Shown here one piece after another: positions 1 through 8,009 of a stretch of 64,000 bases of DNA; positions within the stretch are counted from its first letter, which is position 1, and each line of letters opens with the position of its first letter. Under the pieces are notes generated by a model. That model saw nothing but the letters and a program-made list of their open reading frames with translations, was not told the origin of the DNA and made no database searches. This DNA comes from Deltaproteobacteria bacterium (GTDB lineage Bacteria; Myxococcota_A; UBA9160; PR03): NCBI GenBank assembly GCA_035063765.1, contig JAPSFT010000017.1, positions 1-64,000 on the forward strand, in the 5' to 3' direction. A program made the translations under genes and the position numbers.

Positions 1-2
1 TC

Positions 3-275
3 ACGCCGCGGCTTTGGAAGCAGCACTTCGCCCAGGCCCCGCTGCGCTCGCTCCTCGACCGCACCTGACCCAGCCGCCTTCCGCTCGCCCGCGCAAGGAC
101 GCCTCAGGCTGGCCGGTTACGCCTTTACCCCTTCCCGTCCAAGAAGGCGCGAGACGAGTGGGTGGCCGGGGGCGAAGCGGCCGGCGAGATACGGCGAGGG
201 GTGAAGGCGAACGAACTTCCCGCCGGGTGGCAAACGCAGTGGGCGCGAAATTCCGAGACCGAAGAGCTCTACTGA
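3..275 (+). other. RMF-like protein remnant, low confidence
   Basis: Reading in the frame that ends at the stop at 273-275, the translation includes LYPFPSKKARDEWVAGGEAA at 123-182. This resembles the short (C/N)PYP...R..W..G(W)..A motif of ribosome-modulation-factor-like proteins that are common in phages and accessory DNA. The frame has a stop at 66-68 and no convincing ATG or GTG with a ribosome-binding site ahead of the motif, so if it is related it is a broken remnant. The rest of bases 1-300 shows no convincing gene on either strand. The similarity is a visual impression of one motif, so treat this as a hint only. Confidence 0.22.
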
Positions 276-301
276 CCGGCGGCCCCAACCGCGGGATCAC
301 G

Positions 302-838
302 CTATGGGGTACAGCGCCCCATCACTCGCTTCGGATCGCCACTCGGGAAGCGCTGCTTGAACTCCCACATCATTGCGGTGGCGGCTTCCGTGCAGGTTCG
401 TTCTGTGAGCGAGTCGCCCGAGGCGACCGCGCGGGTCAAGAGCGCCGAAGTCATACAGAGGCCGTTCTCGATCTGCGAGTCCGAGTAGTCGCGCAACGCG
501 CCCTGGCGCGCGACTTCGGCCGTCGTGATGCAGAATACCTCGAGCGATCGCAGGACCGGGTTGTCCCCCTGGGCCTGCGCTCCGCCGCCCAAGGCGATCC
601 CTAGCAGCGCCGCGACGGCGCCGAGCCGCTTCGTCCACTCATGGAACACGCGACTCAGCTCGGCCTTCAGAGCTTGGCACTCGAACTCGGCCCCGGCGCT
701 GCCGTGCACCTTCATGTGGTCGCGCATCTCGATGCACCGCAGGCTGGCGTCGGTTCCGATCTTCGTCTTGAAGCTACTGCGGCCGGTCGGGACCATCTGC
801 ACGACGGCGCCGCACTTCGGGCACGTGACGGCGGGCAT
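302..838 (-). CDS. Zinc-ribbon protein with internal signal-anchor segment
   Basis: A hypothetical protein of 178 aa, read from the ATG at 838. An upstream in-frame start at 862 adds 8 residues and looks less likely. The N-terminal part starts MPAVTCPKCGAVV, a CxxC knuckle, with further cysteines near residues 35 and 54 that could complete a zinc ribbon. Residues 69-90 are KR followed by a hydrophobic stretch ending AQA-Q, which looks like a signal peptide or signal anchor. The C-terminal about 90 residues carry four scattered cysteines and match no family I know. It could be a membrane-anchored protein with a cytoplasmic zinc ribbon and an external domain. It could also be two genes, the second starting at the in-frame GTG at 649. 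The surrounding DNA seems less GC-rich than the rest of the window. Confidence 0.55.
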   Translation of the reverse strand: MPAVTCPKCGAVVQMVPTGRSSFKTKIGTDASLRCIEMRDHMKVHGSAGAEFECQALKAELSRVFHEWTKRLGAVAALLGIALGGGAQAQGDNPVLRSLEVFCITTAEVARQGALRDYSDSQIENGLCMTSALLTRAVASGDSLTERTCTEAATAMMWEFKQRFPSGDPKRVMGRCTP

Positions 839-1032
839 GGCGCATCCCCTCCCGGTGGGCACCGTAGCAGGCAGCGACGCGCCAGCGCGTAACCACGCGC
901 ACCAGCCGGCCGTGGTCTAAGGTAGGAACCGCGCGCGCCCTCCTGGGCTTTCAGCAGCCACCTCCATCGGACCTCTCTCAAGCGGATCGCACGGAGGCCC
1001 AGGATGGCGTAAGTAGCCGGATTCCTTGGATT

Positions 1033-1109
1033 GCCCCGGTAGCTCAGCCGGATAGAGAAGCGGATTTCTGATCCGCGGGTCGGGGGTTCGAGTCCCTCCC
1101 GGGGCGCCA
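1033..1109 (+). tRNA. tRNA-Arg (UCU anticodon)
   Basis: A 77-base cloverleaf. The acceptor stem GCCCCGG (1033-1039) pairs fully with CCGGGGC (1099-1105), followed by discriminator G and an encoded CCA at 1107-1109. The anticodon stem GCGGA/TCCGC (1060-1064, 1072-1076) encloses the loop TTTCTGA with T33 and anticodon TCT at 1067-1069. The T arm contains GGTTCGAGTCC. The D stem (GCTC/GAGA) has one non-canonical closing pair. It reads AGA, a rare codon in a genome this GC-rich. Confidence 0.95.
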
Positions 1110-1115
1110 GCCTTT

Positions 1116-1163
1116 CGTGCGTTCGGCGTTGCGTGCGTTCGGCGTCTCGTGTGTCCGGCGCGG
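1116..1163 (+). repeat. Three-unit 16-bp tandem repeat after tRNA-Arg
   Basis: Seven bases after the tRNA CCA end there are three 16-bp units. Units 1 and 2 (1116-1131, 1132-1147) share CGTGCGTTCGGCGT exactly, and unit 3 (1148-1163, CGTGTGTCCGGCGC...) is degenerate. It overlaps the earliest possible starts of the following exonuclease gene, which is one reason to prefer a later start for that gene. Confidence 0.75.
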
Positions 1164-1174
1164 ATGGAGGGTCC

Positions 1175-2077
1175 TTGGCGCCGCCGGCCTGCGTCCATCT
1201 CGTGGACGCCACCTACGAGCTGTTCCGGGCCTGGTTCGCGCTGCCCTCGTCGAAGGCGCCCGACGGGCGCGAGGTCGGGGCCGTGCGGGGGCTCCTGTCG
1301 ACGCTCCTCGCCCTGCTCCGCGACGAAGGGGCCACCCACGTCGCGTGTGCGACCGACCACGTCGTGCGCTCGTTCCGCAACGATCTCTACGCCGGCTACA
1401 AGACCGAGGCGGGGGTGCCCGAGGACCTGCTGGCCCAGTTCCCGCTCGCCGAGGAGGCGATGGCCGCGCTCGGGCTGGTGGTCTGGCCGATGGTCGAGTT
1501 CGAGGCCGACGACGCCCTCGCGACGGGCGCCGCCCGCTTCGCGGCGCAGGCCGGGCAGATCGTGATCGCCTCGCCCGACAAGGACCTGGCCCAGTGCGTG
1601 CGGGGCCGCCGCGTGGTGCTCCTCGACCGCCGCCGGAAGCGCACGGTCGACGAGGACGGCGTACTCCAACGCTTCGGCGTGTCGCCGGCCTCGATCCCGG
1701 ACTGGCTCGCGCTGGTGGGCGACGCGGCCGACGGCTACCCGGGCCTGCCGGGCTTCGGCGCGCGCTCGGCCGCCGCGCTGCTGGCCTGCTATGGGCACCT
1801 CGAGGCGATCCCGGCGTCGGCATCGGCCTGGACGCCGGAGGTCCGCGGGGCCGCGCGGCTGGCCGCGACGCTCGCCGAGCGGCGCGAGGAGGCCCTCCTC
1901 TACAAGCGCCTCGCGACCCTTCGCGAGGACGTCCCGCTCGCCGAAGCGCTCGGGGACCTCGCGTGGCACGGCGCGCGGCCCGAGCTGCGCGAGCTCTGCG
2001 CCCGGATCGGCTTCGCGTCGTTCCCGGAGCGGGTCCAGCGCTGGCGTGGATTCCAGAGGGCCAGCGGGAAGTTGTAG
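1175..2077 (+). CDS. Stand-alone 5'-3' exonuclease (FEN/PIN type)
   Basis: About 300 aa, a homologue of the 5'-nuclease domain of DNA polymerase I with no polymerase part. Such proteins cut flap structures and RNA primers. Visible metal-binding motifs are VHLVDATYELFRAW (first Asp), EFEADDALA, ASPDKDLAQ, and GDAADGYPGLPGFG leading into the helix-three-turn-helix ARSAAALLACYG. The acidic set looks complete, so it should be active. Start: I choose TTG 1175 because GGAGGG lies 3-4 bases before it and conserved sequence begins a few residues in. GTG 1133 and GTG 1151 are in frame but fall inside the tandem repeat and lack a ribosome-binding site. The gene is about 100 bp upstream of the kinase gene on the same strand. 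Confidence 0.88.
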   Translation: MAPPACVHLVDATYELFRAWFALPSSKAPDGREVGAVRGLLSTLLALLRDEGATHVACATDHVVRSFRNDLYAGYKTEAGVPEDLLAQFPLAEEAMAALGLVVWPMVEFEADDALATGAARFAAQAGQIVIASPDKDLAQCVRGRRVVLLDRRRKRTVDEDGVLQRFGVSPASIPDWLALVGDAADGYPGLPGFGARSAAALLACYGHLEAIPASASAWTPEVRGAARLAATLAERREEALLYKRLATLREDVPLAEALGDLAWHGARPELRELCARIGFASFPERVQRWRGFQRASGKL

Positions 2078-2179
2078 AATCGCGCCTCGCGAGCGGCCCG
2101 GGCAGCCCTCGTTCGAACGGCAGCGTGCGAGCGGCGGAGCTGGCATGCTCCCTGCTGCAAGGGGTCGCGGGAGGGCCGC

Positions 2180-4354
2180 GTGACGGGCCGACGCCCCGGA
2201 GACCCCCCGACGCACCTGGTGCAGTTCTACGAGGACGACGAGGCCCTGCTCCGCCCGCTTGCCCGCTTCGCGGGCGGCGGCCTCGGCGCCGGCGACTCCT
2301 TCCTGGCGATCGCGACGAAGGAGCATCTCGACGAGCTGGAGCGGCGGCTCAGCGCGAACGGGCTCGACGTCGCGGCCGCGCAGGCGAGCGGCCGTTTCCA
2401 GCGCTTCGACGCCGCCGCGACGCTCGGCGCGATCCTGCGCGAGGGCCGTCCCGATCGGGAGCGCTTCGCCGAAGTGGTGGGCGGCGCGCTCCGCAAGGTG
2501 GCGGCGCGGGGCGCCCCGGTCCGCGCGTTCGGGGAGATGGTGGCCCTCCTGTGGGCCGAGGCGAGGGCCGAGGCCGCGGCCGAGCTCGAAGCGCTGTGGA
2601 ACGACCTCGTCGCCGAGCTGCCGTGCACGGGGCTCTGCGCCTATCCGCTCGCGGGCTTTGCCGGCGCGAGCCGGGAAGCGCTGCGACGCATCTGTGCGGC
2701 GCACTCGGAGGTCGTGCTGGCCGAGGACGGCGACGTCCCGCTCGGCCCGGCCGGGCGCGCGGTCACGCTCGACCGGCTCGAGGAGCGGACCCGGGCGCTC
2801 GAGAGCGCGCTCGAGCGCAGCCGCGAGGTCGCGGAGTCGCGCTCGCGGCTGGCAGCGATCGTCGAGGGCTCTGGTGACGCGATCATCGGCAAGACGCTCG
2901 AGGGTGTCGTCACGAGCTGGAACTCGGCCGCGGAGCGCATCTTCGGGTACCGTGCCGAGGAGATGATCGGCCAGCCCACCGCCCGGCTCATCCCCGCCGA
3001 TCGCCCCGACGACGTGAGCGCGATCCTCGGCGCGATCCGCCGCGGCGAGCGCGTCGACCACTACGAGACCGAGCGGATCCGGAAGGACGGCACCCGCATC
3101 CAGGTCTCGCTCTCGGTGTCGCCGATCCGGGACGCGAGCGGCGGCGTCACGGGCGCCGCCAAGATCGTGCGCGACGTGACGGCGCGCCGCGCGCTGGAGG
3201 CGCAGCGCGAGCAGCTCCTCGGCGTGGCACAGCGCGCCCGCGCGGAGGCCGAGGCGGCGAGCCGCTCCAAGGACGAGTTCCTGGCGATGCTGAGCCACGA
3301 GCTGCGCAACCCGCTGGCCGCGCTCCGCAACGCCGTCTACTCCGCGCGGCTCGATCCCGGCCGGCGCGAGCGCGCGCTCGAGATCGCGACCCACCAGGCC
3401 GAGCAGCTCGGCCGGCTCGTCGACGACCTGCTCGATCTCTCGCGGATCACGCAGGGCGCGATCCGCCTGAGCAGGCACCGGGTCCCGCTGAACGAGCTGG
3501 TCGAGCGCGCGGCTGCGACGGCGTACCCGCTCTTCGAGGCGCGCGGCCACCGGCTCTCCGTGTCGGTCCCGCCCGAGCCGCTCCTCTGCGAGGGGGACCC
3601 GGTGCGCCTCGAGCAGGTGGTCGGGAACCTGCTCGACAACGCGGCCCGCTACACGAACGCCGGGGGCCACATCGAGCTCCACCTCGAGCGCTGCGGCGAC
3701 GACGCCGTCCTGCGCGTGCGCGACGACGGGATCGGAATCGCCCCCGAGGCCCTGCCCCGGATCTTCGAGCTCTTCGTGCAGGCAGGGCAGCAGCCGGAGC
3801 GCGCGGTCGGCGGGCTCGGGATCGGGCTCGCGGTGGTGCGCGACCTGGTGGCCCTGCACCGCGGGCGGGTCGAGGCGCACAGCGAGGGTCCCGGCCGGGG
3901 CGCCGAGTTCGTCGTCTTCCTGCCCTGCGTCGGGGGGACGTTCCGCACGGAGCCGGACGCCGGAGGGGAATCGCCGGCAGCGCCGCAGCCGGGCGGGCTG
4001 CGGGTGCTGATCGTCGAGGACAACGCGGACGCCGCCGAGGGCCTGATGATGCTGCTCGAGGTGTTCGGCCACCAGGTGCGCGTTGCGCGCGACGGGCCGA
4101 GCGCGCTGGAGGCGGCGCGCGGCGATCCCCCCGACGTGATGCTGGTGGACATCGGCCTGCCCGGGATCGACGGCTACGAGGTGGCCCGGCGCGTGCGGGA
4201 GACACCGGCGCTCGGCGAGGTGCCGCTCGTCGCGCTGACCGGCTTCGGGCTCGAGGACGACCGCCGGCGCGCGCTCGCGGCCGGCTTCGACCACCACCTG
4301 ACCAAGCCGGTCGATCCGGCGCGCCTGCGGAAGCTCCTCGCGCGCTTCGCCTAG
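2180..4354 (+). CDS. Hybrid histidine kinase: MEDS-PAS-HisKA-HATPase-receiver
   Basis: 724 aa from GTG 2180. Residues 1-190 match the MEDS sensor fold (HLVQFYEDDEALLRPLARF near the start), known from methyl- and halomethane-responsive regulators such as DcmR and from kinases. A PAS domain follows at about 222-335 (AIVEGSGDAIIG...). The HisKA H-box is FLAMLSHELRNPL with phosphorylatable His373. The HATPase domain has its N-box NLLDNAARYTN near 485 and the DDGIGIAPEAL and GGLGIGL boxes. A C-terminal receiver (607-724) has Asp657 in MLVDIGLPGIDGYEV and the Lys in LTKPVD. There are no membrane segments, so it is a cytoplasmic sensor. No separate output regulator is adjacent. The ligand is unknown. 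Confidence 0.93.
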   Translation: MTGRRPGDPPTHLVQFYEDDEALLRPLARFAGGGLGAGDSFLAIATKEHLDELERRLSANGLDVAAAQASGRFQRFDAAATLGAILREGRPDRERFAEVVGGALRKVAARGAPVRAFGEMVALLWAEARAEAAAELEALWNDLVAELPCTGLCAYPLAGFAGASREALRRICAAHSEVVLAEDGDVPLGPAGRAVTLDRLEERTRALESALERSREVAESRSRLAAIVEGSGDAIIGKTLEGVVTSWNSAAERIFGYRAEEMIGQPTARLIPADRPDDVSAILGAIRRGERVDHYETERIRKDGTRIQVSLSVSPIRDASGGVTGAAKIVRDVTARRALEAQREQLLGVAQRARAEAEAASRSKDEFLAMLSHELRNPLAALRNAVYSARLDPGRRERALEIATHQAEQLGRLVDDLLDLSRITQGAIRLSRHRVPLNELVERAAATAYPLFEARGHRLSVSVPPEPLLCEGDPVRLEQVVGNLLDNAARYTNAGGHIELHLERCGDDAVLRVRDDGIGIAPEALPRIFELFVQAGQQPERAVGGLGIGLAVVRDLVALHRGRVEAHSEGPGRGAEFVVFLPCVGGTFRTEPDAGGESPAAPQPGGLRVLIVEDNADAAEGLMMLLEVFGHQVRVARDGPSALEAARGDPPDVMLVDIGLPGIDGYEVARRVRETPALGEVPLVALTGFGLEDDRRRALAAGFDHHLTKPVDPARLRKLLARFA

Positions 4355-4405
4355 GATCTCGGAGGCGACGCGAGGGTGCGTACCTCCGCCGCACCCGATC
4401 GGCGA

Positions 4406-6886
4406 TCATCGGCTGGCGCCGGCCTCGTTGCCTTCCGGGGCTTGCTCCCCTTCGACCGCCGGCACGAACTGCAGCGCGTAGAGCGCCGCGCCGCGCATGC
4501 GCACCACGAGCTGGACGGTGCGGCCGGCCAGGCTCGAGACGTCGTGGCCATGGCCGAGCCACTCGACCGGATGCGCCACGGAGCTCGCGTTCACGTAGAC
4601 GCAGTCGTCGGCGCCGAAGCCCGGCACCGGCTGCCCGCGCTCGTCGAGGAAACCCACCTGCGCGTAGCCGGTGGCGCCGGTGTCGACGTTGAGCACGAGC
4701 CGCCCTCCGGCAAAGCGCAGCGGGTGCGTGACGAGCAGGGCCTCGCGCTCGTAGGGTGCGTCGGCCGACACGAAGCCGTCGAGGCGTTGCACCAGGCGGT
4801 GGAGCACCGGCGGGTGCGGCGCCGCTCCGTGCGGGCTGTGGTACGACGAGCGCGTGTAGGAGTACTGCCAGATCTCGTCGCCGCGCCGGACCATGCCGGA
4901 GGCCAGGTAGGGGCGGCGGATCGGGTAGCCCGCGTGGTCGCCGACCGGGACGTAGGCCGGGCGCGGGTGGCGCGTCCAGCGCAGGCCGTCGCGGCTCACG
5001 GCGAGCTGGGCCTCGACGAGCCCGCTGCCGAGCCCCCGCTCGGGCGCCGCCAGCGCCTGGCGCGCTGCCGGGCCGTCGTGCTCGTAGTGGAAGTACCAGA
5101 GCGGGAAGGCGAGGTAGGCGTCGGGCGCCCAGGGGTACTTGAGGGCGCGCAGGTTGTAGAGATCGGTGGCGACGGGGTCGAGCTCGCGGTCGTGCGCCAT
5201 CGCGATCGGGAGCTCGAGGCTCGGGCCGGCGGGTGCGAGCGGCCCGTTGTCGAGCCACCAGGGATCGAGGATCTCGCTCGCGAGGCGCATCCGGCGCGCC
5301 GCCGCGGCGCGCTGCGCCGCGCTCGCGGGCGCGAACGGCCACGCGTGCAGCGGGTCCCCGGTCTCGGCTCGGACCGCGAAGCGCGAGGTCGCGCCGGCGG
5401 GGGTGCGGCCGTAGTCGCTGCGCAGGTGGGCGACGTAGAGCCGGCGCTGGTCGTCGTAGAAGAGGGTCGGGGCGGAGCCGGCGGCGAAGGGCAGGGCGGT
5501 CGCGTCGCTGCGCTCGAAGGCGAGGCCGTCGGGCGACGTGTAGAGGAAGAGGCCGCGCTCGGCCGAGCCGCCGAGGAGCTTCCAGCGCGCGGCCGGCCCG
5601 GCGTTCGGATCGAGCAGGACCGAGGCGCGGCGGGCCGGGTCGGCCGCCACCAGGTTGCCGCGCCCGCCGGGGAGGTCGGGGGCCTCGAAGCGGAGGCCGT
5701 CGCGCGAGAGCCAGACGCAGGTTCCGCCCGGGCACTCGCCGTAGAGGCGGATCCCGCCCTCGCCGTCGTCGACGACCGTGCTCCAGCCGGGGTCGGCCGC
5801 GAGGGCCGCGGCCTCGAGCCGGGGCGGGTGGGCGGTGAAGGTGACGTGGTCGCTGCGGGCGAGGAGGGCGCCGTCGAGGAAGAGGTGCTTGCGCCCGCCG
5901 AGCTCGATCGTGCGGGGCGGCGAGCGGCCGTCGGGGAAGAGCAGCGGCGGGCCCTCGGGCAGCGCGGGCGCGGGGCCGGGGTGGCGGGCGAAGCTCGCGG
6001 GTACGGCGAAGTCCCCGGCGTAGACCTGCGCGTCCGAGAGGCGCAGCTCGTCGAGCGCTCCCGCGAGGGGCCGCTCCCAGCGGCCGTCGCGCCCGACGCT
6101 CAGGTAGTCCTCGTCGCCCGGCGGCAGGGGTGCGAGCCGGCCCGCCACGGGCTCGCCCTGCCGGCGCCCGCCGGCGTAGTGACGCAGCTCGCCGCGCGCC
6201 GCGTCGTAGACGAACGCGTGGTGCACCCAGCCGCCGGCGGCGAGCGCCGCGGCATCGGTCGGAAGCGAGAGGCGCGCGCCCGAGGGCTCGTTCCACAGCT
6301 CGAAGCGCGCCTCGGCCGGGTGGAGCGAGAGGCGGGTCACGTGCTCGCTTCCGCCGTGCGGCCCGCTGCCGAGCTCGAGGAGCACGCCCTCGCCCTGGGC
6401 CGTCGGGTCCGCGCGCAGCCAGAACTCGATCGTGAAGTCGCCGCCCCCGAGGTTCAGCCGGCCGGCCGTCGGGTGGAGGAGCGGCGTGCCGCGCAGGTGC
6501 GTCTCGCCGTGGACGAGCGCGGCCGCGAAGGTCGCGCTCGCCCAGGTCATCGGCTCGACGCCGCGCCCGGGGCGGGCCGGCGGCGGGCGCAGGCCGATCG
6601 CGACCGCGTCCTCCGGATCGAGCGCTGCGGCCGCCGGTGCGAAGGGGCCCGGCTCGACGGGGCGCAGCGCGCGGCCGAAACGCCCGGCCTCGAGCCGGCC
6701 GCCACGCCCGAGGTTCAGGAAGGCCCGGTCGGGGCCGGCGTCGTTCAGGACGGAGCCGGGGTAGACCCCCTCCTGCTCGTCGAAGAGCCAGAGCGCCACC
6801 GTGTCGGCGCGCGCAGCCCCGGCCAGTCCCGCGGCGATCAGCGCGGCAGCCCGCACGACCCCGATCGCGATCCGAAGCCTCCTCAC
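4406..6886 (-). CDS. Secreted LamG-domain protein with beta-propeller-like C-terminus
   Basis: 826 aa with a signal peptide (residues 1-27, hydrophobic core, cleavage after ARA). Residues about 25-295 look like a LamG/concanavalin-type jelly roll: VALWLFDEQEG at the start, then FTIEFWLRADP, GGWVHHAFVYDAARGELRHY and LDELRLSDAQVYAGDF, which are typical LamG phrases. The remaining roughly 500 residues contain repeats such as LYGECPG, WKLLGGSAERGLFLYTSPDGLAFERSD and PTLFYDDQRRLYVAHLRSDYG, as in the five-bladed propellers of glycosidase clans. It is probably an exported carbohydrate-binding or carbohydrate-cleaving protein, but the catalytic residues cannot be assigned with confidence. It is convergent with the kinase gene across a 51-bp gap. 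Confidence 0.8.
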   Translation of the reverse strand: MRRLRIAIGVVRAAALIAAGLAGAARADTVALWLFDEQEGVYPGSVLNDAGPDRAFLNLGRGGRLEAGRFGRALRPVEPGPFAPAAAALDPEDAVAIGLRPPPARPGRGVEPMTWASATFAAALVHGETHLRGTPLLHPTAGRLNLGGGDFTIEFWLRADPTAQGEGVLLELGSGPHGGSEHVTRLSLHPAEARFELWNEPSGARLSLPTDAAALAAGGWVHHAFVYDAARGELRHYAGGRRQGEPVAGRLAPLPPGDEDYLSVGRDGRWERPLAGALDELRLSDAQVYAGDFAVPASFARHPGPAPALPEGPPLLFPDGRSPPRTIELGGRKHLFLDGALLARSDHVTFTAHPPRLEAAALAADPGWSTVVDDGEGGIRLYGECPGGTCVWLSRDGLRFEAPDLPGGRGNLVAADPARRASVLLDPNAGPAARWKLLGGSAERGLFLYTSPDGLAFERSDATALPFAAGSAPTLFYDDQRRLYVAHLRSDYGRTPAGATSRFAVRAETGDPLHAWPFAPASAAQRAAAARRMRLASEILDPWWLDNGPLAPAGPSLELPIAMAHDRELDPVATDLYNLRALKYPWAPDAYLAFPLWYFHYEHDGPAARQALAAPERGLGSGLVEAQLAVSRDGLRWTRHPRPAYVPVGDHAGYPIRRPYLASGMVRRGDEIWQYSYTRSSYHSPHGAAPHPPVLHRLVQRLDGFVSADAPYEREALLVTHPLRFAGGRLVLNVDTGATGYAQVGFLDERGQPVPGFGADDCVYVNASSVAHPVEWLGHGHDVSSLAGRTVQLVVRMRGAALYALQFVPAVEGEQAPEGNEAGASR

Positions 6887-6947
6887 CGCGCGGGCGAGCC
6901 TATCCCGGATCGCCCGCGACCGCCGCGCAGCGAGACGCAGCGATCGG

Positions 6948-7700
6948 CTAGAACTCGAGGTCCATCGTCAGGCCGAACTCCTTCTCGGCGCCGTAGGCGT
7001 TCAGCCGGAAGCGGTGGTCGAGGAGGTGGCCCTTGAGCTGCAGGCCGAGGCCGGGGCCGCCGGGCACGATCGGGCCGTAGACCCGCATCTGGAGCTTCCG
7101 ATCGCCGCCGCCGGCGGGCCACTCCTGCCGGTACTCGAGGCCGCGCACGAGGCTCATCCGGAAGCGGCTCTTCCAGGACTCGCCGAGCACGACCGGGTCC
7201 GGGGTGGGGTCCTCGAGGCCGAACAGGAGCTTCGGACCGGAGCTGCGCCACTCCTCGTCCCGCTCCTGGTCCCGCTTCCGGTTCCGATCCCGGTCCCCGC
7301 CGCGATCGCGCGCCTCGTCGTCCTCGTCGCGGAAGGGGTTCCAGTCCTTGCTCTTCTGGTTGAGGCGCTGCTCGAGCCGCTCGAGCCACTCCTCGGCCAC
7401 CATCCGCCGGGCCCGCTCGGGATCGTCGAAGTTGCCGTAGCGATCGCCGCCGCGGCCGCCGCGGAACAGGACGGGGTCCGGTGCGTCCTGGTTGCCGAAG
7501 AAGAGCTCGGAGCGGTACCGGGCGTGATCGTCGATCGCTTCCATGAGCTGGCCGGCCGAGATCCGCCCCTGGTACTCGTCGTCCTCGTCGTCGTCGCCCC
7601 CCGCCCGGGCGGGCGGAGCGGCGGTGATCAGGAAGGCGCCGAGCAGGATCTCGCCGAGCAGGACCGTGTCGAAGGAGACCGAGCGCCTGGAGAAGGGCAT
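6948..7700 (-). CDS. Exported charged protein, possible outer-membrane C-terminus
   Basis: 250 aa. The ATG at 7700 is preceded by a strong Shine-Dalgarno sequence (GGAGGT). The N-terminus has a hydrophobic signal segment ending PPARA-GG, followed at once by an acidic tract (DDDEDDEYQG). A middle stretch (about residues 120-150) is almost entirely R, D, E and K. The last 80 residues alternate polar and hydrophobic residues and end GLTMDLEF, with a terminal aromatic like the beta-signal of outer-membrane barrels. I do not recognise a family. A short outer-membrane or envelope protein is the best reading. It lies divergent from the phosphodiesterase gene. Confidence 0.6.
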   Translation of the reverse strand: MPFSRRSVSFDTVLLGEILLGAFLITAAPPARAGGDDDEDDEYQGRISAGQLMEAIDDHARYRSELFFGNQDAPDPVLFRGGRGGDRYGNFDDPERARRMVAEEWLERLEQRLNQKSKDWNPFRDEDDEARDRGGDRDRNRKRDQERDEEWRSSGPKLLFGLEDPTPDPVVLGESWKSRFRMSLVRGLEYRQEWPAGGGDRKLQMRVYGPIVPGGPGLGLQLKGHLLDHRFRLNAYGAEKEFGLTMDLEF

Positions 7701-8009
7701 CGCCTGCGACCTCCTCTCCTCTCTCCTCCCCACCGAGCTGCCCGTCTTCCGGTGCAATCCACGTGCCGCAGTATGGTGTCGAATCCAGCGTCTGCGGGCG
7801 CTCGGCGTGCGCTGCCCGGCGCTCCGGCCGAGCAGCGCGTTGCGACGCTGTGAAGAGTTTTTCCCAGAAGGGATCGCGCACGAGCGATGTTGCCGGCCGC
7901 CTGCCGATGCGTGCGGGTGTGGCGTTGCAGTCCGCCATCCGCACGCTCGACACCAGGTGCGTCTGCTGGACACTCCACCAGAGGGAGGGGCGCGAAGGAC
8001 AGCCGATCC
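7701..8009. promoter_or_regulatory. 309-bp divergent intergenic region
   Basis: The gap separates the start of the exported protein (minus strand) from the start of the EEP phosphodiesterase (plus strand), so it must hold both promoters. Ribosome-binding sites are visible at each edge: GGAGGT next to 7700, and GAGGGAGGGG plus AAGGA before 8010. I see no clear -10/-35 pair, repeat or small ORF in it. Confidence 0.4.

Noticed and set aside
1044-1211. Short minus-strand peptides ending near GRDSNPRPADQKSASLSG
   Set aside because: They are translations of the antisense of tRNA-Arg, a familiar false gene call.
917-4297. Very long open frame (1126 codons) on the minus strand opposite the exonuclease and kinase genes
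   Set aside because: It is Arg/Ala/Gly/Pro-rich without domains and lies antisense to two well-supported genes. Long antisense frames are expected at this GC content. It also reads through the tRNA.
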